A stretch of 64,000 bases of DNA from Eutreptiella sp. 'Long Island Sound 2002' (Eukaryota > Euglenozoa > Euglenophyceae > Eutreptiales > Eutreptiaceae), in NCBI GenBank assembly GCA_964036045.1, contig OZ038393.1, positions 45,314,429 through 45,378,428 of the forward strand, written 5' to 3'. The notes beneath the pieces were generated by a model. It saw nothing but the letters and a program-made list of their open reading frames with translations. It was not told where the DNA came from and did no database searches. This document shows, piece after piece, positions 14,001 to 23,815 of the stretch (positions are counted from its first letter, which is position 1; each line of letters begins with the position of its first letter). The position numbers and the translations under genes are program-made.

Positions 14001-14279
14001 AGGTGCGCGTTGCGGGGTCACTGCTGTTTGCGCGTTATGCCCGTATGGTTTTGTTTTGCCTCTGGAATCCGCCCTGGCATGTGTTGCGCGTTCTGCGCGT
14101 GTTACGCGTTACACGTGTCTCGATTCTGGCCTTCCTCTGGAGGACAGCACCCCGTTTTCCGCGTTCTGCAGGCGCCTGTGCGAGTGAAGGAGGAGCCCCC
14201 CGACTCCCCGGAACGCCATGCCGAACCGGAGACGGCAGCCGAGGGCAAGATGACGGACGGCGAAATCCAAGAAGTGTAG
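11030..14279 (+). CDS. Acidic, proline-rich nuclear-type protein, 9 exons (function unknown)
   Basis: Exons that keep frame with GT-AG junctions: 11,030-11,159; 11,282-11,376; 11,479-11,577; 11,724-12,710; 12,837-12,971; 13,128-13,475; 13,630-13,716; 13,871-14,002; 14,172-14,279. They give about 706 residues. The third exon could instead stop at 11,565, also in frame. Features: a Trp-containing N-terminal 75 residues of no family I know; a Glu/Asp run from about residue 119; Lys-rich NLS-like clusters (K-K-K-R-K and P-K-K-K-K-D-K-D-K); four SUMO-type psi-K-x-E sites (VKRE, VKQE, IKTE, VKEE); and, in exon 6, three copies of R-G-x-P-P-P-L-P-Y-G-A-P-P. The protein is probably nuclear, acting in chromatin or RNA; that is inference from composition. 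Introns 3, 4, 5, 7 and 8 form one sequence family; introns 1, 2 and 6 do not. Confidence 0.7.
11578..11723 (+). repeat. Introner-like intron 3
   Basis: GT-AG intron starting GTGCTGCGTGTTGC, with internal GTGTTGCGCG units, CCGCCTCTGGGGGCACC and the shared end CGTGCTGCGCGTTCTGCAG. Exons join in phase 0. Confidence 0.65.
12711..12836 (+). repeat. Introner-like intron 4
   Basis: Starts GTGTTGCGCGCG; contains repeated GCGCGTTCTGCG; ends with GTGCCTCTGGAGGACCG, a short gap, then TTTTCCGCGTTCTGCAG. Phase 0. Confidence 0.7.
12972..13127 (+). repeat. Introner-like intron 5
   Basis: Starts GTATCTGTGTG; contains GCCGCCTCTGGAGG and GCGCGTTCTACGCGTGTTAC; ends GCTTCTGGAGGAGG ... GTGTTACACGTTGTGCAG. More diverged from intron 4 than introns 7 and 8 are. 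Phase 0. Confidence 0.6.
13717..13870 (+). repeat. Introner-like intron 7
   Basis: Contains GTGTTGCGCGTGGTGCGCG and GTGCCTCTGGAGGACAG, and ends GTTCGCGTTCTGCAG, matching introns 4 and 8 over the last 40 bp. Phase 0. Confidence 0.7.
14003..14171 (+). repeat. Introner-like intron 8
   Basis: Starts GTGCGCGTTGCGG; contains GTGTTGCGCGTTCTGCGCG and CCTCTGGAGGACAG; ends CCGTTTTCCGCGTTCTGCAG, identical to intron 4 over the last 17 bases. Phase 0. Confidence 0.7.
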
Positions 14280-14719
14280 AGGGTTGGGAGGGCTGGGAGG
14301 GGGAGGACGGGTGGGAGGGGGAGGGGTTCCAGGGGTTTTTCTCCCCGCTTGGGGAACCGAGTCCGGGATGGCCGGACCCCGACGAGTCCCGGGGGCGGCA
14401 GAGTTCGCAGCCCGCTTTGCGGGTCCCCCCTTGGGAAGTTTCGGCGCAGACAGGCGCTTTTTCTCAACAGGCGCCGGACTGGTGGCGTCGTAATATGTGG
14501 TAGCTATACCCGGTTTCTTGGCTGTACGATAACGGAGTATTATGGCGATCGGACATGTAGTGCCCGGCGCCCAGCACAAGCGAACTGGTGGTGTCCCGTA
14601 AAAAAAGATACCACACCTGTTGCCTATTGCTCTGCGGTCGGGGAATCGAGGTTGAAACCCCCCCCCTCCGCTGCAGGTTGCTGTGTGGTAGGGGAATTGA
14701 GGCTCAAACCACCCCCCCC
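14280..14719 (+). other. Intergenic region between the nuclear protein gene and piggyBac
   Basis: Begins with a G-rich run after the TAG, presumably 3' UTR. Near 14,630-14,715 there are two copies of a roughly 50-bp motif (GGGGAATCGAGGTTGAAACC and GGGGAATTGAGGCTCAAACC) each followed by a C run. No ORF and no TTAA tetranucleotide seen. Confidence 0.4.
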
Positions 14720-16440
14720 ATGAAAAAAACACCCACAGTGCCCTGTGCTACGTGTGCTGCGTGTTGCCTCTGACTGTGCCTCTGGACTGCGTGTGGCGCG
14801 TTCTGCGCGTGTTGCGCGTTATCGGCGTTGCCTCCGGTTCTGCCTCTGGAGCCTAAAAGTACGTGTTCCGTGTTGTGCAGACACACCGCTCTTCAAAAAT
14901 GCCATTTCCCACGAATCTTTGGGCGGGTTCACTCCCCGTGGAGGACTGTGCAGCAAATATCATGCATGGAGTCCGGCCAGGCCAAACTGAATTAGTCGGG
15001 TACACCGAGGATGAGGTGTGGGACCACATGTTGGCTCCCATCGAGGAATTACAGCGGGCATCCCTCCGGAAGGCGAACCTCTCCCACTTGATCCCCCTAG
15101 TACCAAGGTACAACGCCTTCATCCTCCTACTAGGCATGGTACGGCCCATGCAAGTAGACGGCATCTGGGAACGGGACGGGTTACTGTACAACCCCTTCAT
15201 GGCACAATTGCTAAGCCGCAAGCAGTACTACGTCTTGCGCCGTAACATCCGGCCCGACGTTGTTGAACTACTGGAGGAGTGCAATGGGCAGTGGGCTGGT
15301 GCCTGGCGGTTGGGTGGCGCGGCTTGTGGGGATGAGTCCGTGGTGCCGCACAAAGGCATACGTGCCGGCCCACTGCGGATGTTCATCGCCCGCAAGCCCC
15401 ACTCCACCGGCATCAAGCTCTATTGCCTTGCCGATGCCACCAGTGGGTACGTGGTGGACATGTACCTGTACACGGGTAGACGCGGGCACCTGCGGCGGTT
15501 CGGCAACAGCGCGGGCAACTACAATGCCAAGCAGATCATGACCATGTGGGCAGGTCTCCTCCCTTCCGGGACCATCCTCTGTGCGGATTCCTTTTTTGGA
15601 TCCCACGAGCTAGCGCGTGACCTCGCTGCGGAGGAGAAAGCATTCTTGATGATGACGAAGCGCTCCACGTACGGGGTGGACAGGGCAGGAGAGCTTCTAG
15701 GAGAAGGACAAACCGCCACGTGCACTGTGGACGACGCGAGGTACGCCATGGTGGTCTTCAAGAACCCAAAGGTGGGTCACAAGCCGCCCCGCGTAGTGCC
15801 GATGCTCACCAACGTCCACTTCCCACAAGCCGGACCCGTGCATCGCCGCAGCGGGAATGAGGTGAACCCGGTGGTCGCCAGCTACCGCCAGCTATCGCGT
15901 GGGGTAGATGGCGTCAACCAGATGGCGCTCCAGATGCGCCAGATGGGACGTCAGATGACGTGGTCGCATGCGGTGCGTGCGTTCGTCCTCCGGTATGCCG
16001 TGGTCAACGCATACGCGACCTGCCGGTCCCTCGGGGGGGTCCGAACGGGTACCATGTTTGACTGGCAGTTGGACCTTATCCGGCGCCGCTTTTGTACAGT
16101 GGCGGTGGCCAAGCCCATCCACGTGCCGGTGCGGATGCCGGGCCGCCGGGTGTGCGCCCATTGCAACCGGGGCAAGACCCACTACGTTTGTTGTGGGTGC
16201 GGCAAGTGGTACCATGTGGGGTGCTTTGCCGTGGCGCATGGGGTGACCGGGGTGGTAGAGGCAGATGTGGAGGAGGAGGGCGACGAGGCCGAGGTGGATG
16301 GCAGCGAGAGGGAGGAGAGTGAGGATGACACGGAGGAGGAGAGTGAGGAGGAGGGGGAGGAGGATGAGGAGGAAGAGAGTGAGGAGGAGGAGGAGAGTGA
16401 CGGGGAAGAGGACGAGGACATGGAGGTTGACGAAGATTAG
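14720..16440 (+). CDS. piggyBac-like (DDE_Tnp_1_7) transposase with one intron and acidic tail
   Basis: Cut-and-paste transposase or a derivative of one, about 525 residues. Exon 1 is 14,720-14,737 (six codons) and exon 2 is 14,881-16,440; they join in phase 0 across a 143-bp introner-like intron. The three catalytic Asp of the piggyBac RNase H fold are present: D157 (G-D-E-S-V-V-P-H-K-G), D242 (C-A-D-S-F-F-G-S) and D349 (R-G-V-D-G-V-N-Q). The C-terminal cysteine-rich PHD/RING-like domain follows (C431-x2-C, C-C-G-C, H451, C454), as in active family members. Unusual is the terminal run of about 60 mostly Glu/Asp residues. The reading frame is intact, but I found no TTAA target duplication or terminal repeats nearby, so it may be immobile or domesticated. 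Confidence 0.85.
14738..14880 (+). repeat. Introner-like intron in the piggyBac gene
   Basis: Starts GTGCCCTGTGCTACG; contains GCGCGTTCTGCGCGTGTTGC and TCTGCCTCTGGAGCC; ends GTGTTCCGTGTTGTGCAG. Same family as introns 3, 4, 5, 7 and 8 of the upstream gene. Removing it places an ATG at 14,720 in frame with the transposase. Confidence 0.65.
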
Positions 16441-16907
16441 GAAGGAGAAGGTGGTGGAGGGCGGACGTGGTGGAATCGTGAACTTCATGGCCGCCAAGCC
16501 TCTGCCATCCCTACCCATGGGACCAGTGCGAACCCTGGGGGACAACCGCGTAGGCTGGATACCCAAACTGTGAGGACGCGGCCCCCCAAAAGTGCGCGCG
16601 TGTGCAATAGTGACGTGCTACGCGTGCTACGCGTTTTGCGCGTGCCGGAAGTCTGCTTCTAAGTCTGCCTCTAGAACTCCGTGCTGCGCGTTCTGCGCGT
16701 TCTGCGCGTGATGCGTGTGTTGTTTGCGTTCTGCACGTGCTGCGCGTGCTGCGCGTTTTGAAGCAACACGCGCAGCACGTATTGTGCCGCGCAGACCGCT
16801 TCCGGACAATAACGTCCCCTCCGTAGACAAAGGAATATTGTCCCCAGTACCGCCATGCGTACCCCAGTACTCCCAGTACACCCTTGGTACACGCTAGAAG
16901 ACCCAAT
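16441..16907 (+). other. 3' flank of piggyBac: introner-like block and LINE-A minisatellite remnant
   Basis: After about 150 bp of unremarkable sequence, 16,612-16,765 resembles the introner family (GCGTGCTACGCGTTTTGCGCG, GTCTGCCTCTAGAACTCC, repeated GCGTTCTGCGCG), without a convincing host exon after it. 16,839-16,895 carries GTACCGCCATGCGTACCCC units like the LINE-A 3' UTR array. Between them, 16,823-16,838 is the reverse complement of 10,639-10,654. Confidence 0.45.
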
Positions 16908-16973
16908 CTCGTTCTAGCCTAGAACGCTCTAGCTAGAACGTTATAGCCTAGATTAGATCAATACTAGAACGAC
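16908..16973. repeat. CTAG-rich imperfect palindrome, left copy
   Basis: Begins TCTCGTTCTAGCCTAG and ends TTAGATCAATACTAGAACGA, so it is itself an inverted repeat. A related block lies at 24,392-24,462. The two match best in inverted orientation, on the outer sides of the 6.5-kb palindrome-rich element. Confidence 0.5.
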
Positions 16974-17131
16974 ATAATGTCTACCAACATATCCCAATTT
17001 CTTCATTGTTCCGTGCGTGCGTGCGTGCATGCTTGCTTGCTATTGTCAGTAGTGCGTTGTTCCACGCTTCCTTCTTTCCCGCTTAGATATTGCACATTTC
17101 TTCGCAATGAAATGCCCCGCCACTACCCCCC

Positions 17132-17830
17132 TTGCCCGGGAAGGATACTTCCCTTTTGTCTAAGGCACTACGGGAGTTGAGTGGGGCCTCAAACCTCAAG
17201 GATGAGCGCGTGGGCCATTACTTGGCCACGTGGGCGCTATCATGCCCCCTAGCACGGCGGCAATTCAACAACGCCGTCCAACATGTGAACTCCGCCACTT
17301 CTACCCAAACCACGGGTGAGGCATGCAAGGCCGCCGTTGAGGCAGACGCCGCCTCCCTACTTCCCCCCACTGCCATGTGTGAACTAGTGCTCAACATGAG
17401 GGCCCCCAAGTCCTTGTGGAGGACCCTCTCGGAGCTCTACACGCTCCGTAAGTTGGAGTATCACCGCACCGTCCCTAGTGGCCCCTACTCCCTTCCAATT
17501 TGTACCGAGCAGATTTTCCAAGCCCGTGGGAAGGAGTTGGTCGCCCCGGTGCAATTGGATGAGCCCGTTGCCACGGTGTTGCCCAGGGCCACCGGGATCT
17601 CATGGCCCTTCGCCTCATGGGTCACATACATCCTCTCCCGGCCGGGCTTGGTGCGGTCAATCAACCGCACATTCCCGTTGACGTTCATCGTCCGGGAAGA
17701 TGCCTACCCCGTGGCCGGGGGCAATTGGACCCAACTCACCATCTCCTTGGCCAACTTCCAACGCTTGGCCCGCTCCCCAGCTGGCCTTTGGGTGTTGAGC
17801 ATGGCCAATTGCGATGACAATGCCACTTAG
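17132..17830 (+). pseudogene. Unrecognised coding-like fragment, 5'-incomplete
   Basis: An open frame of 232 codons ending at the TAG inside the left 27-bp inverted repeat. Composition looks protein-like (balanced hydrophobic and charged residues, W-R-T-L-S-E-L-Y, W-P-F-A-S-W-V-T-Y-I), but it has no in-frame ATG at the start; an upstream pyrimidine tract with TTTCCCGCTTAG at about 17,075-17,085 could be an acceptor. No family recognised. Probably a host or element gene cut by the adjacent element. Confidence 0.4.
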
Positions 17831-17850
17831 GCGTCACAAGTTGCCCACCC
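17824..17850 (+). repeat. 27-bp terminal inverted repeat, left
   Basis: Exact inverted match to 24,297-24,323; starts CACTTAGGCGTCAC. It overlaps the stop codon of the left flanking ORF. Confidence 0.75.
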
Positions 17851-18244
17851 CCCACCTGGCGCTATGGCCCACGGAAGTCCATGTTGTAATGAGGGGAAAA
17901 GTATGTGAAAAGGGGTGTTATTTTTTGGGTACCCAAACCCCCCTAGTGGCAACATGCAAAAACAAGGTGTGTATTTCAAATATATGCCATTATTTGCATT
18001 TCTAGAAGCAGACAGATTTTCAAAATAAAGGCATTCAATCACCAAAATATAGTGTTGTTCTACATTTAGACCACTACATTCCAGTGTGGGGGGGGGGGCT
18101 GCCTATTTTTCTCTCCGCTTTGTTCGAGGTTGATCACAGAACCCCCCTATACACCACAAATGAGGGAACCCCAAACATACCTTTCATTGAAGCACACAGT
18201 AAACTATCCCAAAGCATGTACTTGTATTTCCTATTTTAACCAAC

Positions 18245-18335
18245 CTGGCCGAAATTTCGGCCAGCTCTTCGAAAAATGTCCAAACACATGGTCCTATTTG
18301 ACAAACAGGCCTAAGCTGGCCGAAATTTCAGCCAG
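18245..18335. repeat. Two palindromes 71 bp apart
   Basis: CTGGCCGAAATTTCGGCCAG at 18,245-18,264 and the same with one change (TTTCAGCC) at 18,316-18,335. The 71-bp spacing equals that of the array at the other end of the element. Confidence 0.85.
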
Positions 18336-18546
18336 GTCCGTCGTAACTCCGAATATGATCACTGAAATGGGTACCGAAGACAGTAGACATGAGCAAGGAA
18401 CACAGGAGCAGTGACATTTGAACAGTGTGCAACATAATATACTCAATTACAAGCAAATACTTGCCACCTGACGAATCAAAGCAGACTTTTGCAGTGCCTA
18501 TGGGGAAACACAATAATAAAAGGCTGAAGAGGCTGAGGACTGCATG

Positions 18547-18566
18547 CTGGCCGAAATTTCGGCCAG
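18547..18566. repeat. Palindrome downstream of gene 2
   Basis: Perfect CTGGCCGAAATTTCGGCCAG, 40 bp past the stop codon of the minus-strand gene. On the minus strand it sits between GTATGAAGT and GCATGCAG, so it might be in a short 3'-UTR intron. Confidence 0.8.
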
Positions 18567-18605
18567 ACTTCATACTGACAGGCAATATAAGCAGCAGGGC
18601 TGGCA

Positions 18606-21160
18606 TTAGCGCTTGCGCAGACCAGATGCACAGGGCTTCTTAGCACCTGTGTTAGCAGGAGGCTTGGCAGGGGCTGCAACACCAGGCTTGGCAGTGGCAG
18701 AGTTCTGTGACTGTGTGTTTCCACCCTGGGATGGTGAAAAATGATTTACAAAAGTATTCATACCTTTGGCAGTAGGGGCAACAGTGCCTGAGGAGGAAGC
18801 TGGGGTGGCCTGAGCGCACTGCGTGCCACTGGGTGAGGGGGCAGGGGCAGTTTTGGGTTTCTTCTTTGGAGTGTGTGTCTCTGGTTGCGACTCGGCCTCC
18901 CCATCTTGCTCCTGAGGATCCTCATCTACATACCTAACCCCAGAACAATCCACAGGAAAACCTGCCCCCAAGTCGTGGTACACATCCTCCCACGACTTGG
19001 GGGGGGCACGTGTCGGCGTTGGTGATAGCTGCTCTGATGGACTGAACAAACTCATCGGGCACAACAGTCGCCTCACCCAAAAGGGCACACACAACATTAC
19101 AGTCCTTGGAAAACCTGGTAGACATCATGCTTGCAAAATACACAGACAGAGTCCCCAGCAAAAACCAGTTGCCTGCCCGTTCTGGGACCGGAACCAGGCT
19201 CAAAAGAAATGAGAATATCTCAACAGGCATCACAGACAACATGGGTCCTTCAGTAAAAGCCACGTAACGGGGCAGCTTGTTATCAAAGGCAGTGGCAGAA
19301 CAAATGGAAACCAGATGGGACGTAGAAGTGTACAGCGGGGTCTTGCTTGACAAATTGTAAATTGCAATATCACACTGATACATATCTTCAGCCACGGTGG
19401 CCTTCAAAGCAGCAACAGTGGCTTTCACATCGGCAGACTCACCCGCAATGAACACAGGCACACCGGACGAAAAGCACCTGCGCAACCAGGTTATGCAAAC
19501 CAGCTGTATAGAGGCGGGGCACCTCAATGACACAAGCAGCAACGGGCAGTGAACTAATGATACTGGGAACAGGGACTCCACAACGCATTGCCATCAGTTC
19601 CAGACGGCCTGAGTCTGCAATGAGTTTGCCTGTGCTTGACTCAACGAGGGACTTACAAGCACACTGGATACTGACCAGACCAGTATCAGATTTTTCACAA
19701 ACAGGCTTAGCAACGGGCTTCTGCAACAATCCCCGCAACCCCTCATATTTGGGTTCCTTCCGAAGAGGGGCCTTAATTACTGCTGACCACGGGGGCCAGG
19801 GGTTTTCTCCAGTCCAGGTCCAACTGCCATAGGCTACCTTCAGGTGTGATGCAATAGCGCACTGCCTTTTGGCCATCTCGATAGTACCAAGTGTAGCTGC
19901 AGACAAGTGCTGTCACAGGGTGGGCTCCTATTGTGCATTAATTGAACGACACACAAGCTGGCCGAAATTTCGGCCACGTCGGTCGATTTATTCGAATACA
20001 AACCCCTGTTTGACCAAAACATACCTCTGGTGTTGTTCACAAGCCCATTGCTAACCGCCTCGGGATGAAGAATGTGCCAGGACCACATCTGGGCCTTTTT
20101 GACATCTTTTATAATTTTTTTGAGACCAGGTAGGGTACTTTTTGTCCCATCCATGTAACCTACAATGTCGCGAAGTCGGTCAGGCGTGATGCCTTCCACT
20201 TCCTTGAACGTACCCAGTGCGGGATGTAGTCCACGCTTTTCCATGCCTGCCATGGCGTCTACTGAGGCAAGACCCACAAATTTCACCAAACGCCCAACGC
20301 CACCCCACCGTTTGGCAACAGCACTCTGCACAGGAGAACATGTGGATCAGAGAAGTTGGCCGAAATTTCGGCCAGGTCGATCGACAAAACCGAATTAATA
20401 AACGAGACACACCAGGGTGCCTTCCTCGGCAGCAACACCACACTCTTCAAGCATAACAGTAATGTGATGGTACAGGGTGTACTCATTGGCATCCTCATCC
20501 TCAAGCCTATTCAGGAGTAGGGACAGTCGCTCCGATGTGGTGGATGCTGAGCCAGCAGTGGTCTGGATTTGATGTAAGCCTACAAGCCGGCGCCTAGTCC
20601 GCAGGGTCCTGTTTGACTTCATAACCACCAAATACCAGGGTCCAATCGGGAGTCTCCATATTTTTCATCTCAAATTCCGTCTTGTGTTTTTGGGCAGCAG
20701 TGTAAACATGCTGACCCCCCAACAGAACCCAGCGAGTGGCTGTGCAAAAGGAATATTTGTAACAGCAGGGTGGAAAATTCAGACGCGAAAACGGTACTAT
20801 CGAGAAGAATACCACAACACACATACGAGTGACTTTATAAAAAAGAAGATCCTGGATGTAATCCACAGGCGGGGCTGCCTTCAGATCGTCCTAGCGGCGT
20901 TGCACGCGATCATCCGAAATCCTACGGACCTGCCCAAATTTTTGGTCGTGGTCGATAATAATCTGATCCCACCGAACCTTTATTCTCGTCGTTGACATAA
21001 CCCGGTCGGATAACTTGATGGAGGATGATGAATTTTTCTTTGGTGCGGCCTTAGGCTTCGTTTGAAGTCCCTCTGTGCTCGCCTGGTCCTCTTGAGACTG
21101 GGATTGCACTTGAGATTGCCCATTGTCTGCTGCAGGCTCACCATCTGGCGAAACAGCCAT
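18606..21160 (-). CDS. Palindrome-element gene 2, multi-exon, function unknown
   Basis: ATG at 21,160 (M-A-V-S-P-D-G), stop at 18,606. Supported exons: 21,160-20,930; 20,890-20,827; 20,739 to about 20,626; about 20,579-20,413; 20,325-20,025; 19,896 onward. Introns 20,412-20,326 and 20,024-19,897 are GT-AG, keep phase, and each contains one copy of the palindrome. Frame changes near 19,475 and 19,010 are either tiny introns or indels (the second is at a C8 run). The protein has a Gln/Ser-rich N-terminus, a central region with K-R-W-G-G-V-G-R-L-V-K-F, a hydrophobic part, and a Lys/Pro/Ala-rich tail with a K-K-K-P-K cluster. I do not recognise the family. Confidence 0.5.
19897..20024 (-). repeat. 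Intron of gene 2 carrying a palindrome
   Basis: Starts GTATGTTTTGGTC and ends CTTGTCTGCAG on the minus strand; 128 bp. The palindrome is at 19,958-19,976. Splicing joins a 1-base overhang to a 2-base overhang and keeps the frame. Confidence 0.65.
20326..20412 (-). repeat. Intron of gene 2 carrying a palindrome
   Basis: Starts GTGTGTCTCGTTTATTAATT and ends TTCTCCTGTGCAG on the minus strand; 87 bp, phase 0. The palindrome (one end base changed) is at 20,356-20,375. Confidence 0.7.
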
Positions 21161-21208
21161 GTCCTGTGATACCCCTCAAGGCTAGTCATAAAATAAAGGG
21201 CTGAGAGG

Positions 21209-21299
21209 CTGGCCAAAATTTCGGCCAGAACCTTATGTCATTTGTGTTCTGGGGGTAGCCATATGACAAAACAACAAGTCTGGCCGAAATTTCGGCCAG
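21209..21299. repeat. Two palindromes between genes 1 and 2
   Basis: 21,209-21,228 (GGCCAAAATTTCGGCC, one mismatch) and 21,280-21,299 (perfect), again 71 bp apart, in the 230-bp gap between the stop of gene 1 and the ATG of gene 2. On the minus strand the second lies between GTATGTCTATTTGC and CTACCCCCAG, a possible 5'-UTR intron. Confidence 0.85.
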
Positions 21300-21391
21300 A
21301 AAAACATGAAACAGCAAATAGACATACCAAAATCACTGGCGATGCGTGGCAGATCCCATACCACAGTGACAAACACAGCTGAAAACAGAAA

Positions 21392-23508
21392 TCAGTCCCA
21401 GTCCTGGGTATCCAAACCGATGTGTTCCGCCTCATCTAGGGCTTCAAAGGAGGCAACGCTGTCTGCATCACAATCAATATCCTGGTTGCTATCACAAGAG
21501 TCGACAGCAATGGAATCATCAGGGGCGGGGGGGGGGTACTGGGCGGGGGGGGGGGGGGGCAGGGGGGGTACTGGGGGGCCTCTGGCTCGGGGCTTCGGGG
21601 GTGGCTTTGGGGGCAAGGCCATTCCACCAGGAGCGGCAGCAGGAGCAGCATACGGTGCACGGTTGGCAGCGCGGATAGAAGCATGTGCGGTACGCAACAC
21701 CCCTTGCTCGGCAGCAGTGCGGGCAGGTGCATTTGTCTGCAAAAAATCCTCAACACCCTCAGGAACCCTGGTACGCGCAACCAGATTTTGCATTGCATGC
21801 AACAGAACCACTTTTCAACGGTCTGTGGTGATTCGTGTCCTAGACATGGTACCGAGGAACGTCAAATCCTCAACTGTATCCAGTCTTCTCACCTCAACTT
21901 TATATTCCGGAACGGGAACACAAATGGGCAGGTTCTGTGTATGGGCTGTCAAGATGAATTGTTTAAGATCGGCAGAGAACATTGCCACGGATGTCTCAGT
22001 GAGCACACCACGCAAAACTTTCTCTCCCGGTTGGACAGGGGGAGGTGTCAGGAATAAATCAGACGACTGTTGGACACTAGTACAGGCAGGGTTGCGGCGA
22101 CAGTGGGCTGAGAACCGACTAAGAAGTGCCTCACCCAGCTCCTCAGAGTGGATACACCCTAGGGGACGGAATGCCACTGACTCCAAAACAAAAGAGCAAC
22201 AGCAGTGGTTTTCACATACTCCGTGGCTAACTGCTCCTCGGGCTTTAGGATGTTCAGCATGAGCAGCAGGGACATCTCAAGTGCCTGCTTACCTACAATC
22301 CCGGAACCTGCCCCCCGGCCCTCCCAGTTGCACTCACGAACCAAAGTCCCAATGCTGAAAGCAGCTGCACGGTATGTGTACAGCAAAGCCTTAAGGGCTA
22401 ATAACATACGCAAACCCTTGCGCTCAATGGGTGTCAAGTCCCGCTGGCTATTGAGCAGGGAAGTGACGCGCTCATCTAGTCTGCCTCTATTGGACGATGT
22501 GGCTAGCATGAGTCCAAGCAACGTCTTCTCCATATGGATGACCTTTACCTTGCGAGGGAGGATAGACCCAACCTGAAGGTTGTTCCCCTCCTCCAAAAAC
22601 TTAATGAACGGCAGGAACGCCCTGTAGATCAATTCAACGCAATACTTATAGCTATGCCATACTCCGTACACCAAAGGAAAACCCAACAGTAATTGTGGTA
22701 CATTCCAGGGAACATAAGCAGCACCATAACACAGCTTAAGTAGGGCAAAGTGTATTTTCATGTCCACAAGCAGCGGAACACAGTGTCTGGTGCGGTGTTC
22801 CACACATGACAAATCAACCACGAGTTGCAAAAGCTCTTTGTGTGTGCCGGAGCGGAGCTCAGACAGGAAAAAGGGTCTCCAGTTGAGGGAACGAACATTT
22901 TTTTTGGCAATATCCAAAGGAGCACGAACCCAAACTCTCTGAATGCCTTGGTTGGCAACATCAATACGATCAAACAATGCTCTATGTGAGCAAAAGATGT
23001 CATCAGCAACCTTTGGTACCCTGGCCTCAATTTCGGCCCGCTCCGGCAGACCCCGGTATGCAGGTAGGGCAATAGTGTGCAAAACAGCAACAGCTGTACA
23101 GTTTAGGGTTAAGTCGGGTGAATAGGGATCAGCTCCCGACCTGTAACGCCTCAGGTTATCAAACCATATACAAACTTGCCTACGGTGCGTGGTGTTCCAC
23201 AAGTTGTGTGCTGCTAGTCCGGCACGATGGTGAATGGACTCCTGCTTTGTGTTACACTGACCAAGGACTCCTACCTTACGGCGTTGGCGGCAGGACATAA
23301 TACCCCAGTTGTAACCAAACCCACGCTTAGAGTATGGGAGGGCCATACGGCGCAGCAGGCAGTATAGGGCATGGAACTGTGACAAAAATGTCATGTACCA
23401 TCGTGGGGGCTTCTTCTCAATGGCGGCAGCCTTCAACTGTGTCAGGGAGTGCCGGCTCCTGCGATTCTTCCGCAACATGAGGCAGAATTGCAAAAGCTTT
23501 TGCTTCAT
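21392..23508 (-). CDS. Palindrome-element gene 1, function unknown
   Basis: A 449-codon frame from ATG 23,508 to 22,159, then collinear frames 22,186-21,815 and 21,811-21,392. GT-AG introns of about 35 nt (near 22,200) and 52 nt (about 21,819-21,768) would join all three, so the gene may be intact; otherwise it has a frameshift and a nonsense codon. An upstream coding-like stretch at 23,635-23,765, after the acceptor CTTGTCTCAG, may be an additional exon. The protein has a basic N-terminus, a motif V-C-I-W-F-D-N-L-R-R-Y, many aromatic residues, a Pro-rich stretch with C runs in the DNA, and an acidic C-terminus. This core with a W-x-D-N motif recalls transposon proteins, but I cannot assign a family. 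Confidence 0.5.
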
Positions 23509-23815
23509 TGCTGATTTCCGAATTGGATTGTGTATCGCCGGTCACACATTGGTTGAGGCTTCATTTTGCTTGCTTCCCATTGTTCATCCGAGGACAATTG
23601 CATAGCTCACACTTCCTACTGCCTAACATTAAGCTTTTGCAGAGTCCCACCACGTAATGCATTTCGCAACAGCCCTTTGGCTGTAGTAGCAAAAGCACCA
23701 GTAACTGCAGCATGTACAACATTGACAGCAATAGCAGAAGACATTAATGCTGAGACAAGAAAACAGTTATGTAGGAGTGTATGGTGTAATACTCATGAAC
23801 AACGACAATTGCAAG

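Larger units (their letters stand above)
17851..18605 (-). other. Left non-coding end of the palindrome element
   Basis: AT-rich, with no supported ORF. It holds palindromes at 18,245-18,264, 18,316-18,335 (one mismatch) and 18,547-18,566, and a run of ten or more G near 18,090. Lies 3' of the second minus-strand gene, so part is probably its 3' UTR. Confidence 0.5.
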
